A DNA stretch of 33,860 bases from Crocinitomix sp. Lineage in GTDB: Bacteria > Bacteroidota > Bacteroidia > Flavobacteriales_D > Crocinitomicaceae. Below, in pieces: positions 14,017 through 22,606 of the stretch. The stretch lies in contig WTCE01000078.1 of the NCBI GenBank assembly GCA_013138735.1, positions 1 through 33,860 on the forward strand, read 5' to 3'. The translations under genes were made by a program, and so were the position numbers. Below the pieces are notes generated by a model, which saw nothing but the letters and a program-made list of their open reading frames with translations, ran no database searches and was not told the origin of the DNA. Position 1 is the first letter of the stretch. Each line of letters starts with the position of its first letter.

Positions 14017-17000
14017 TTATTGCTGGATAGGTTCATTTTTTGTTTTGCTAAAACGTTCTTTAATACTATCCACGACGTAATAAACAACCGGCACTAAATA
14101 CACCGTAAGAATTAGTGATGAGGTAACGCCCCCAATGATTACCCAGGCCAAACCATTTTTCCATTCAGCCGCCGAACCTGTTGCTAAAGCAATGGGTAAC
14201 ATCCCAACAATCATAGAGATACTCGTCATTAAAATGGGACGCATTCTTCCTTTTCCAGCTTCAATCAATGCATCTTTATAATACATTCCTTGTGCTTTCA
14301 ATTGATTGGTGAAATCGACAATTAAAATGGCATTCTTAACTACAAGTCCCATTAACATAATCATGCCAAGCATGGCAAAAAGACTTAAGTGACTTATGGA
14401 GAGGTTTAAAGCGAGCAAAGCACCAATAACCGCAACTGGAATTGAAAATAGCACTACAAATGGATAGATGAAACTATCATATAATGCGACCATAATGAGA
14501 TAAATCAAAAGGAAAGAAATCAAGAGTACGGAACCTAAGGCTCCAAAACTATCATTTTGCCGCTTAATGTCACTTCCCCAAGTCATATTCATTCCTTCTG
14601 GTAAAGGATTTTCTTTGATATACGCAACTACATCATCTGCCACCGTTCCAGAAGGTCTTCCTAAAGCATCCGAAGTTAAAGTAACTGCAGGTTGCCGATC
14701 TTTCCGTTCTAATAAAGAAGGAGAATTATCTTGTACAACTGTTGCAAATTGTGACAGTTTTAAAGGGATGCCCATTGGATTAATGATGGTCATGTTTTCC
14801 AAATCGCTGTAGTTCTCCCGATTTACATTGTCGTATTGAACTCGGATCGGATATTCTGTTCCGTTTTGCGTGAGTTTAGCGTCATCATTCCCCGTTAAGG
14901 CAGTTCTAACTGTCATTCCTAAATACCCGCCAGTAATTCCTAAGCGTTGCATTTTATCATAATCGGGTACAATTCTAAATTCAGGATTTCCTTCTTCAAC
15001 CGACAATTGAACATTATCTGAACCGGGTATTTTTTCGATTACTGTTTTTAGCTCATTCCCCGTAGCCATAACCTTGTCAATATCATTACCACTTAAAGTA
15101 ATTTCAATTGGAGCAGATCTTGGAATCAAGCCCAATCCAACCATAGAATAATTAACCCCTGGAAATTGAACACGCAATTGATCTCTTAAATCTTTCATAT
15201 AAACGTCAGTTGCCTGATCGTCTCTTTCGGCCTTTGCTTTGAGTTGAATGGTAAATTCAGTTTTATTTTCGGCACCTACACCCAAACTTCCAATACCAGT
15301 ACTTGGTCCACCTATATTGCTAAACACGGTTGAAATATCGGGCTGATGTAATAAAAAGTCTTCAATTTGATAGGACTTAATATTATTCTCTTTTATCGTT
15401 GTGAATTTGTCATATTCAAGGCTTAATTTAAATTTCCCTTGATCTCCTGTTGAGATGAGCTCTTTTCCAATAATATTTTGCTTGAACATTAATCCTGTTA
15501 AGGCGAATAGGGCGAGGAGAATTCCTGTAAAAATGAGCTTATGATTCAAGACCCACTTTAGCTGATTACCATACCAATTCGTGAAATTGTCTAGTTGTTT
15601 TTCAAACCACAATAAGAACTTATTGAAGATATTGGTCGGTTGTAGATCCTCTGATTTCCCAATCCGTGAAGCCATCCAAGGGGTTAGCGTAAACCCAACC
15701 AATAAACTGGTTAGGGTAGAGGTAATGACCACAACAGAAAACTGCATGAGCATATCTGCCACAAAAACCTGCAGAAATAAAATCGGTATAAACACGACTA
15801 TATCAACCAAGGTGATGGATAGTGCTGAGAAACCAATCTCCATTCTACCCTCCATTGCTGCAACATCCTTCTTTTTGCCCATATCCAAATGGCGTTGAAT
15901 ATTTTCCAATACAACGGTTGCATCATCCACCAAAATCCCGATAATTAGGGACATGGCTAAAAGAGTCATTAGGTTAAGCGTATAACCTAGCATCCACATA
16001 ACAGCAAAGGCTGTAACTAATGAGGTTGGAATGGCAACCAAAACAATCAATGCATTTCTAAAGCTTCTCAAGAATAAGAGCATGACTAAGGAAACCAAAA
16101 TTACCGCCATGATTAAATCGAATACAACAGAATTTACAGCTTCAATTGTATTGTCAGTGCTATCATCTGCAATTATAAATTTCACATTGCTCAATGTATT
16201 CTGTCCTTCAATTTCTAATAATGTTTCTTTTACTTTTCGAGAAACATCCACCGCGTTGGCATCACCTTGTTTTTTGAGGAGTATACCAATACCGTTTTGG
16301 CCATTATAACGACTAATGGATGTGATCTCTTTCACGCTATTAGTAACGATAGCAATATCTTTCACGTAAATAGGGTTGCCTGGAAAAGGCATGGCAACTT
16401 GCACCATTTCAATGTCCGAAATAGCTGTGTATTTTCCTGCAACACGAACTGAATTGCTTTGCACATCATTCGTGATTCTACCTGCAGGAACATCAAAACC
16501 GGAGCGATTTATAGCTTCAACCACTTGTAATAAAGAGATTTGATGCTGTTCTAGTTTAGATTGATCGACTTTTACGTTGATTTCTCGCTCTTCGCCGCCA
16601 AGGATTGTCAATTCTGCTACCCCTTTTATTTGTTGAATTTGAGGCAAATAATCATCAATCATTTTTTGATAAAATACCGTAGACGCATCACTACTTGTGG
16701 CACTGATAGACATAATAGGCAAGTCATTTGGAGAGACTTTACTCATGACAGGACTCAGTATTTCATCTGGCAAATCTGTCCTTATATTGTCAATATACCG
16801 CTGGGCATCTTGCATGGTTTTATCCAAATCTGTCCCGTATTCCAAGTTGGCAATAATAACCGAAGCGTTGGGGAGTGATTTAGTCACCAAATATTCTACA
16901 CCTTCTAAATTTGATAAGGCATCTTCAATTTTACGGGACACAGAGGTTTCAACCTCTTGAGGTTCCGCGCCAGGATAAACCGTTTTAATAACCACTACGG

Positions 17001-17127
17001 GCTGATTAAAATCGGGCATTAACTCATAACTTAAATTGGTAAATCCAATGTATCCTAAAAGGATAAAAACACCGAATAAAACAATGATGAGAGAAGGTCT
17101 TTTTATTGATATTTCTGTAATATTCAT
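14017..17127 (-). CDS. RND efflux permease, HAE1/AcrB-like
   Basis: It is the inner-membrane proton-driven pump of a tripartite exporter, 1036 residues, the normal length for HAE1/AcrB members. The N-terminal helix SIKRPSLIIVLFGVF is followed by the periplasmic pore domain. The proton-relay pair Asp401-Asp402 is in helix 4 (GILVDDATVVLENI), as in AcrB Asp407-Asp408. The second half repeats the fold, with helix 10 around LMGLVVKNAILIVDF. The DD plus Lys (VVKNAI) arrangement and absence of Met-rich clefts favour drug or organic substrates over Cu/Ag, though substrates cannot be read reliably. It overlaps no other gene and lies 9 bp after the adaptor gene. Confidence 0.93.
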   Translation of the reverse strand: MNITEISIKRPSLIIVLFGVFILLGYIGFTNLSYELMPDFNQPVVVIKTVYPGAEPQEVETSVSRKIEDALSNLEGVEYLVTKSLPNASVIIANLEYGTDLDKTMQDAQRYIDNIRTDLPDEILSPVMSKVSPNDLPIMSISATSSDASTVFYQKMIDDYLPQIQQIKGVAELTILGGEEREINVKVDQSKLEQHQISLLQVVEAINRSGFDVPAGRITNDVQSNSVRVAGKYTAISDIEMVQVAMPFPGNPIYVKDIAIVTNSVKEITSISRYNGQNGIGILLKKQGDANAVDVSRKVKETLLEIEGQNTLSNVKFIIADDSTDNTIEAVNSVVFDLIMAVILVSLVMLLFLRSFRNALIVLVAIPTSLVTAFAVMWMLGYTLNLMTLLAMSLIIGILVDDATVVLENIQRHLDMGKKKDVAAMEGRMEIGFSALSITLVDIVVFIPILFLQVFVADMLMQFSVVVITSTLTSLLVGFTLTPWMASRIGKSEDLQPTNIFNKFLLWFEKQLDNFTNWYGNQLKWVLNHKLIFTGILLALFALTGLMFKQNIIGKELISTGDQGKFKLSLEYDKFTTIKENNIKSYQIEDFLLHQPDISTVFSNIGGPSTGIGSLGVGAENKTEFTIQLKAKAERDDQATDVYMKDLRDQLRVQFPGVNYSMVGLGLIPRSAPIEITLSGNDIDKVMATGNELKTVIEKIPGSDNVQLSVEEGNPEFRIVPDYDKMQRLGITGGYLGMTVRTALTGNDDAKLTQNGTEYPIRVQYDNVNRENYSDLENMTIINPMGIPLKLSQFATVVQDNSPSLLERKDRQPAVTLTSDALGRPSGTVADDVVAYIKENPLPEGMNMTWGSDIKRQNDSFGALGSVLLISFLLIYLIMVALYDSFIYPFVVLFSIPVAVIGALLALNLSISHLSLFAMLGMIMLMGLVVKNAILIVDFTNQLKAQGMYYKDALIEAGKGRMRPILMTSISMIVGMLPIALATGSAAEWKNGLAWVIIGGVTSSLILTVYLVPVVYYVVDSIKERFSKTKNEPIQQ

Positions 17128-17136
17128 ACCCTTAAT

Positions 17137-18210
17137 TTATTTGTTTGATTCTAATGTTTCAATCGTGACATTTGCATTGTTAAATAGGTTTATAAAACCT
17201 CCAGTAACAATTATATCTCCTGCAGCAACACCCGAACTGATTGTGACAAAATCTCCGCTTCTATTTGCAATTGAAACTGGTGTTAAAACAGCTTTTCCAT
17301 TTATTACCAGATATACTTTTGGGCTAATGTCTGAGCCAATAATACACCTAGAAGGAATTTGAACTTCATTCGAATTTTGCGCACCGCTATTTGTAAAAAC
17401 CTTACCAAACATTTTTGATTTTAGCGGTATCTCACTGCTATTTTCAATTTCAAATTCGGCCAAAAAATTGTTACCCATATTCCCTTTACTGCTGGTGTAA
17501 ATTAACTTCCCAATTAAAGTAGCGTTGGGGAAGGCATCAGCTGAAATGATGTATGACTCACTATTTTGAAACTGGTTCAAATCGCGCTCAGTTAAATTTA
17601 TTGCAAACTTCAACTGACTCATATTCGTTAATTCAATTAAAGGCATTGCTGGTGCTGCAAAAGCGCCAACTTCTGCAAATTGTTTGGTCACAATGCCTGC
17701 AAATGGTGCTTTAATTGTAGTCATGCGAATTTGCTCTTGAATAATTTTACGTTCTGTTTGTGCCGTCTCCAATCCCAAAAGTGTTTTCTCCAATTTTATA
17801 CCCTGTATGGCGTCGTTATCTGCCAGTTTTTGATAACGGTCAAGATCTTTTTCTAAACCACCAATTTGTGTATTAATCGCTTTTAGTTTTAAGCGCAATA
17901 AGTCATCATCTATTTTAAGAATGGATTGTCCCTTTTTTAATAGATCCCCCTCCTTTACATAAATTTTCACGATTGCTCCCTGAATATCTGCATTAACTTT
18001 CACTTCATTAAACGGCTCAAATGTCCCCGTAAATGATTTGATTTCTGTTTGCGACTCATTGGACACTTTCTCTGCTAACACATTGATTGGAGCCTCCTTA
18101 TCGTAATGATAAATTCTATTTTCTGATGTGGATTTATTCAATTTTAATTGCACAACTATCAAGGCGATAATTGAAACTAAAATGGCAATACCTATTATTC
18201 TTTTAAACAT
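17137..18210 (-). CDS. RND periplasmic adaptor (HlyD/MFP family)
   Basis: It links the RND pump to the outer-membrane channel. The 357-residue protein has one N-terminal hydrophobic segment (about 5-23) as anchor or signal. It has a lipoyl-like half GAIVKIYVKEGDLLKKGQSI, an alpha-helical hairpin (about 105-155), the second lipoyl half IKAPFAGIVTKQFAEVGA, then beta-barrel and membrane-proximal domains. It sits between the TolC and pump genes, 41 bp and 9 bp away, in the usual outer-membrane/adaptor/pump order found in Bacteroidota. Confidence 0.92.
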   Translation of the reverse strand: MFKRIIGIAILVSIIALIVVQLKLNKSTSENRIYHYDKEAPINVLAEKVSNESQTEIKSFTGTFEPFNEVKVNADIQGAIVKIYVKEGDLLKKGQSILKIDDDLLRLKLKAINTQIGGLEKDLDRYQKLADNDAIQGIKLEKTLLGLETAQTERKIIQEQIRMTTIKAPFAGIVTKQFAEVGAFAAPAMPLIELTNMSQLKFAINLTERDLNQFQNSESYIISADAFPNATLIGKLIYTSSKGNMGNNFLAEFEIENSSEIPLKSKMFGKVFTNSGAQNSNEVQIPSRCIIGSDISPKVYLVINGKAVLTPVSIANRSGDFVTISSGVAAGDIIVTGGFINLFNNANVTIETLESNK

Positions 18211-18251
18211 GATTTTTAATTTTTATGCAATGATTATCTGAAAGGATTCAA

Positions 18252-19568
18252 CTATTTCAGAATGTTTCCTGTTATTTTTTGTAATTCCAAATCCGCAACA
18301 ATACTTTCAATTACCGCAGTTAAATAATTTTGTTTTGTCTGTCGTAACTCGTTGTCTGCTTGAATAACATCTAATGTGGATGCTATACCTTGCTGATGTT
18401 GGAGGTCAACTTCTGAGTATATTTCTTCTGCTAAAGCAACTTGTGCTAACCTGATCTCTATTTGGTCTAGCGCCACTTTTAAATTTTCCTGGGCATTGTA
18501 AATGCCGAGATTGGTTTTATCAACTATTGTTGCCTCTTGCAATTGCAGGTTCTCATGCTCAATTCTTTTTTGTGAAATTTGCTTATTTGTAACTGTTCCA
18601 TTAAATAGGGGATAGCTCACTTTTAGTCCTACAAAACTCAAAGGGTAAAAATTGAGAAAATCGTTTGGAGCAACGTCATAGCCATAACCATTGGTTCCTA
18701 AATATCCAACGATACCAACATCCGGAATGTATCTCGATTTCTGCAGCGACTTTATATCTGCTGTTACCAATTCTTGCTGGAAACGGTTAATGCCTATTTC
18801 TAGCGAAGGTTTCGTATCGTATGTTTGCGTGGTAGTCAAATTAATAAGGGGATCAATTGCTAAGTCAAAATCCATTGAAAGTCCCATATAAAGCTTTAGG
18901 CCATTTAAAACTTGAGTTGTTTTTGACTCAATTTGGTCGCGTTGCGAATTCAAAATGGAAAGTTGCAGTGCTACTTTTTTAACATCTGTTCCCGTGGCAA
19001 GCAATGCTTCTTGCAGTTGTTTTACATTATCCAAGACTTTTTCAGTATTGCTAATGCTACTTTCCAAAAAAAGCTCTTTGTTCATCAGCAGCTGCGCATT
19101 TCTATATAAGGCAGATACTTCAAAATAGATCTGTTCTTTCGTTTTTTGAATTTGAAGATCGACAGTATTTATTGCAATCTCCGTTTTGTCAATTGCTCCA
19201 TACAATTTGGCAGAGTAGATAGGGATTTGGATCGTTAAATTCCCATTGATATTGTGAGGAACACCAAATTGCGCTTCTTTAAACTGACCGTCAGGACCGC
19301 CAAAAACTGAAAGAGGCATCAACTGATAGGGGAGGTCTACAAAGTATTTGTATTCTCCATTGGCAGTTACTTTTGGGATTAAATTCGCTTTTACCTCTTT
19401 ATTTTTCAAAAGCGCAATTTCGTTCTGGTTTTCCAGAATTTTTACAGCATTATTATTTACTAGCGCTGTGTCAATACATTGTTCGAGTGTCCAAATTTGA
19501 GCGAAACTCATTGTACCGACAAAAAGCGAGATAAACAATACAGCTGATTTTAAGTTTATATATGACAT
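18252..19568 (-). CDS. TolC-family outer-membrane efflux protein
   Basis: The outer-membrane channel of the exporter, 438 residues with a signal peptide ending near MSFAQ. The body has the internally repeated long coiled helices of the TolC family: the LEQCIDTALVNNNAVKILE start of repeat 1 and the SLEIGINRFQQELVTADIKS start of repeat 2. Short strand segments between them form the barrel (VSALYRNAQLLMN, SFVGLKVSYPLFNG). It starts 4 bp after the small membrane protein gene and is clearly in the same transcript. Confidence 0.92.
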   Translation of the reverse strand: MSYINLKSAVLFISLFVGTMSFAQIWTLEQCIDTALVNNNAVKILENQNEIALLKNKEVKANLIPKVTANGEYKYFVDLPYQLMPLSVFGGPDGQFKEAQFGVPHNINGNLTIQIPIYSAKLYGAIDKTEIAINTVDLQIQKTKEQIYFEVSALYRNAQLLMNKELFLESSISNTEKVLDNVKQLQEALLATGTDVKKVALQLSILNSQRDQIESKTTQVLNGLKLYMGLSMDFDLAIDPLINLTTTQTYDTKPSLEIGINRFQQELVTADIKSLQKSRYIPDVGIVGYLGTNGYGYDVAPNDFLNFYPLSFVGLKVSYPLFNGTVTNKQISQKRIEHENLQLQEATIVDKTNLGIYNAQENLKVALDQIEIRLAQVALAEEIYSEVDLQHQQGIASTLDVIQADNELRQTKQNYLTAVIESIVADLELQKITGNILK

Positions 19569-19572
19569 AATT

Positions 19573-19971
19573 TTAATTTTTAGCTTTCAATTCCTGCCGT
19601 TTTATCGTTGATGCGAAAATGGCTAACAATACTGTCATTGCGACTCTGAAAATCATTGCGCCCACGGTCTTGGTTTCATATAAGCCACCATTTACGATAT
19701 GCACAAAGAACAAAATTTGTCCTATAATCAAGACAGCAACGGCTACGAGTAGGGGCTTTACAATCCATGTTTTGCGCTGTAGTATTCCAATTGCCGCAAG
19801 TAGGTAGAGTATGCCTGCGATAAAATTGGCCCAAACTACTACTAGCACGTAATTTCCTTCCTTGGCGCGAATGCCAAACAAATCTAAAAGGACCGAGCTT
19901 GTTAAAAACAAGGTTAATAGTCCAAAGAGTATTAGAATTGTTGCGAGTATATATTTTCCTTTTGTTTTCAT
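19573..19971 (-). CDS. Small four-helix membrane protein
   Basis: I do not recognise the exact family. The 132 residues form four hydrophobic helices (about 8-30, 43-63, 71-93, 103-122) with positive ends, a layout like DoxX/DUF-type small membrane proteins. It is the first gene of the efflux operon: its promoter holds a TetR-type dyad, and the TolC gene follows after 4 bp. A role in sensing, assembly or proton coupling of the pump is speculation. Confidence 0.7.
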   Translation of the reverse strand: MKTKGKYILATILILFGLLTLFLTSSVLLDLFGIRAKEGNYVLVVVWANFIAGILYLLAAIGILQRKTWIVKPLLVAVAVLIIGQILFFVHIVNGGLYETKTVGAMIFRVAMTVLLAIFASTIKRQELKAKN

Positions 19972-19983
19972 AATAACACTTTT

Positions 19984-20016
19984 GTAAGTTAATGTTTACT
20001 AACTTGTGTAAGCAAA
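19984..20016 (-). promoter_or_regulatory. Efflux operon promoter with TetR-type operator
   Basis: On the minus strand TTTG (complement of 20013-20016), 21 bp, then TAACTTAC (complement of 19984-19991) form a plausible promoter. The dyad gttaatgtttactaac (19988-20003) overlaps the spacer and the -7 box. It matches the perfect operator at tetR at 13 of 16 positions. Binding there would block the operon. Confidence 0.6.
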
Positions 20017-20021
20017 TTTTT

Positions 20022-20309
20022 TTACTTGATGAGTAATAACTGCGCTTCTTGCACGGCCGTTAACCAATGCACCACATTCTCCGGAATATGTACATAATCA
20101 CCAGTTTTAAGAACGTGTTTTTCTCCGTTTTCGGATTCATAAACTGTTTCGCCAGAAGTACAAAATAAAACAGCTGGTATTGTTGTGGTATGTTTCGCGA
20201 AAACTTCGTTCTTTAGGATTTTAATCGCTCGGATTTCGGCTTTTCCTTCATGTGCTATTTTAAGCGCAGAAACCTTTTTTTCTGCTTTGTGTAAGTTTGC
20301 TATATTCAT
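20022..20309 (-). CDS. Small single-domain cupin protein
   Basis: A 95-residue cupin_2-type barrel. The second cupin motif is clear (HVLKTGDYVHIPENVVHWL, with the closing His). The first motif usually G(X)5HXH(X)3-4E is degenerate here (around AVLFCTSGETVYES), so a typical three-His metal site is not supported. There is no signal peptide, so it is cytosolic. Its ATG overlaps the stop of the upstream lipoprotein gene (ATGA, 20306-20309), implying translational coupling. It may be a ligand-binding accessory of the tetR transcript. Confidence 0.8.
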   Translation of the reverse strand: MNIANLHKAEKKVSALKIAHEGKAEIRAIKILKNEVFAKHTTTIPAVLFCTSGETVYESENGEKHVLKTGDYVHIPENVVHWLTAVQEAQLLLIK

Positions 20310-20764
20310 TTGAAATATGTATTAAAAATGGTTAATTCATTATTTAGTTCTGTTGCTATTTCTTCGCCGTCTTCTACTGCTGTAATCCCTATTAATTCTT
20401 TGCGTAAATCAATGAATGGTAATAACCATTTGTGCAATTCGTCATGCGCTTGTCCTTTCATTGTGCAGCTAGAGATAACCGTTTTTGTATGATGTTTCAA
20501 ATCGCCAGATAAGGCCTCATAATCGGCTAATGTTGTTCCACTAAAAGCTTGCATTCGCAATTCTATTGAATCAATTGATACACGCATCCCTTCATCAATC
20601 ACCCACTTTTGTCCATCTATCATAATAAGATCATGTGGATTTGGTTCTACTTCGGTTGTAGTTACAACAGTAGTATCTATGGCTACGTCCGCTCCTGAAT
20701 TTTCTTCTTGACTTCCGCAGCCAAAAAGGAATGCACTTATAAGTATTGTTCCTAGTATCTTCAT
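20306..20764 (-). CDS. Lipoprotein with CTMxGxxHDxLH motif domain
   Basis: A 152-residue lipoprotein (lipobox LFGC, Cys16) with a helical domain from about residue 45. Features in order are IDGQKW (49-54), DYEAL, SCTMKGQAHDELHKWL (99-114) and a closing FNTYF. Cys100, Met102, His107 and His111 look like a soft-metal or haem ligand set. The same domain, without three of those residues, forms the C-terminal half of the cytochrome c lipoprotein at 11740-12534. I recall similar uncharacterised Bacteroidota proteins but no named family. It lies 2 bp after tetR and overlaps the cupin gene, so it is co-transcribed with the repressor. Confidence 0.72.
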   Translation of the reverse strand: MKILGTILISAFLFGCGSQEENSGADVAIDTTVVTTTEVEPNPHDLIMIDGQKWVIDEGMRVSIDSIELRMQAFSGTTLADYEALSGDLKHHTKTVISSCTMKGQAHDELHKWLLPFIDLRKELIGITAVEDGEEIATELNNELTIFNTYFK

Positions 20765-20766
20765 TT

Positions 20767-21348
20767 TTAGTTTGTTTTTAATATGGTTAATAGTGATTCA
20801 ATCAAATTATTTCCAACGTGATTCATATCCAATTCAAAATTTGAAACCCGCCATTTATACATTTGTAATCGAAAGGTTCCCATAATAATATGCGTCATTT
20901 CCTCGGGTGTAATATTTTTTGTGAATGCTCCCATTTGTTGACCATTTCTTATTACGGGTAATAAATGTTTCATTTTAATCTGCATTATGCTATAAATCTG
21001 TTGATTTATCTTATCACTCTCCTCTAAAAGTCCGTCCGAAAAAACAACAACAACAAAATCCGTATTTTGATTAAAAAAATCTATTTGAGTCTTAAAAATA
21101 GCTTTGACTTGTGCCTCATTTGATAGGGTAGAGTCGATCTTTTTAAATCGTTCATCCATGTTATGTGCCAGGTATTGCAGCATGCTAATCAAAATCGTTT
21201 CCTTATTCTTAAAGTGTCGGTAGATTGCAGCTTCAGAGAAGTCCATCTCTTTAGCGAGCTTTTTTATGGTTAATCCACCAACGCCAGAAGCGGTTAAGAT
21301 TTTTCCAGCTGCTTCAATAATCTCGAATTGTCTTTCTGTAAAATCCAT
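20767..21348 (-). CDS. TetR-family repressor of the efflux operon
   Basis: A 193-residue TetR/AcrR regulator. The N-terminal helix-turn-helix is canonical: QFEIIEAAGKILTASG, GLTIKKLAKEMDFSEAAIYR, HFKNKETIL. The ligand-binding C-terminal domain is variable, as usual. The gene leads a minus-strand transcript (tetR, lipoprotein, cupin), followed by the efflux operon with its own promoter. A perfect dyad overlaps the tetR promoter and a close copy overlaps the efflux promoter, so it probably represses itself and the pump. Confidence 0.9.
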   Translation of the reverse strand: MDFTERQFEIIEAAGKILTASGVGGLTIKKLAKEMDFSEAAIYRHFKNKETILISMLQYLAHNMDERFKKIDSTLSNEAQVKAIFKTQIDFFNQNTDFVVVVFSDGLLEESDKINQQIYSIMQIKMKHLLPVIRNGQQMGAFTKNITPEEMTHIIMGTFRLQMYKWRVSNFELDMNHVGNNLIESLLTILKTN

Positions 21349-21355
21349 AATGTTA

Positions 21356-21400
21356 GTTAGTATTCACTAACAAAGATATGATTTTTTTTATAAGTAGCAA
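21356..21400 (-). promoter_or_regulatory. tetR promoter with overlapping operator
   Basis: On the minus strand TTG (complement of 21398-21400), 19 bp, then TATCTTTG (complement of 21371-21378) is a full-consensus Bacteroidota promoter. The perfect dyad gttagt-attc-actaac (21356-21371) begins at the last base of the -7 box and covers the start site, 7 bp ahead of the tetR ATG. This is a textbook autorepression layout. Confidence 0.75.
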
Positions 21401-21540
21401 CAAAATGCAAGAATAAAATTGAATTTGCGTTTGATTTTGAGTGTTTACAAGGGTACTTGAAGAAGTCAGTTTAGGTCCTTAATCTATTAGAACTAAATAC
21501 TGTTCGTCTATTTGAAAAGCCAATTTGTAAAAAAAATAGC

Positions 21541-22275
21541 TTATTGCACCACTATTTTTGAACTATAAACCCCCTTATTTTGAATAACATTTAATAAATA
21601 GGTACCACTTGCTAAATTTGGATGGATTGTATATGTGCCATTCAAACCAGGTTCATTAAGAATGAGTTTTCCGTCAATTGAAAAGAGTTCAATTTCAAAA
21701 TCACCTTCTACTTCAATTGTTATATTGTTTATGATAGGGTTGGGGTAAATAGCAACAGCTATTTGACTTGAATTTTCATTAATTCCGATAAAGTTTTGAT
21801 TGAGTTTTAATAAAAAATGGTCTATCCATCCCTCACTCGTAAGTTCATAGTTTTCAGCAGGATTTGGATCAAAGTCAGTTTTCCCAACAAAATTACCTGT
21901 TATATATAATTCTCCCGCATTATTAACCAAGAGGTCATACGATATGCATTCATTAATTTCAGGTTCAGCAAGTTCCAACAGCACGACGGATTGTTCTACC
22001 CAAACGAAATCGCCTGAGACGTCCAACTTTAGAATAAATGTAGAATTGGCATAAGTAAATCCTTCGCTAGCGAGCAAATACTCTTCCTCCCCTGGATCAA
22101 AATCAGCAATGCCACTAAACAAACCTGTGCTGTATATATTATTTTCATCATCTGATGCGATAGCATCTCCGCCACCAGCTAATTCTCCTGATACGGAGTT
22201 CACCCATTCGAATTGTTGCGCATTAATTAATGTTGGGGTCATTAATACAACTATTCCTATTATAATCGCTTTCAT
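21541..22275 (-). CDS. T9SS-sorted secreted protein with SBBP-like repeats
   Basis: A 244-residue exported protein (signal ending LINAQ). Residues about 20-165 hold two SBBP-like beta-propeller-type repeats, marked by IADFDPGEEEYLL, FILKLD and TDFDPNPAENYEL, FLLKLN. Residues about 175-244 are a type A T9SS C-terminal sorting domain: YPNPIINNITIEV, FSIDGKLIL, LASGTYLLNV and final KIVVQ. Relatives usually have many more repeats, so this is a short or shrunken member. It would be exported through the T9SS pore and anchored or released at the surface. Its ligand is unknown. Confidence 0.85.
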   Translation of the reverse strand: MKAIIIGIVVLMTPTLINAQQFEWVNSVSGELAGGGDAIASDDENNIYSTGLFSGIADFDPGEEEYLLASEGFTYANSTFILKLDVSGDFVWVEQSVVLLELAEPEINECISYDLLVNNAGELYITGNFVGKTDFDPNPAENYELTSEGWIDHFLLKLNQNFIGINENSSQIAVAIYPNPIINNITIEVEGDFEIELFSIDGKLILNEPGLNGTYTIHPNLASGTYLLNVIQNKGVYSSKIVVQ

Positions 22276-22606
22276 AAGTTTTTTTTGAAAGGTATGACAT
22301 TAATAAAGGTAAAACATATTGCCTAAAGTCATGATAGAGAGATGTTTATGCCGGTATAAATTTTGATAAATGAAATAACCAGAATTGATAAGCAGGTCTA
22401 ATATACTTGAGGAGTGGTGGGGATAACTCAGGGCTTCCCATAGTGAGAATTTAAAGACGTTGGGAGAGGTGATATGGGTAACAAATCAGTTTAATAATGA
22501 ACAAAGTAGTGCAATTCCGTTGCGCCCACTTTTCATAAAAAGAACAGACCTTATCACTCAATCAAAGTAACAAGGTCTGCTAATAAATTATATTCCTATA
22601 TCGATC
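22276..22606. other. Intergenic stretch between two T9SS cargo genes
   Basis: No ORF or recognisable remnant is visible over about 330 bp. The only structure seen is the terminator at 22545-22579. The part nearest 22276 should hold the promoter of the 21541-22275 gene, but I could not pick a convincing -33/-7 pair. Confidence 0.5.
22545..22579 (-). terminator. Terminator of the 598-residue T9SS gene
   Basis: Arms cagacctt (22545-22552) and aaggtctg (22572-22579) pair over 8 bp with a 19-nt loop. On the minus strand the hairpin is followed by a T-rich run (gttcttttta). It lies about 28 bp past the stop at 22607. Confidence 0.6.
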
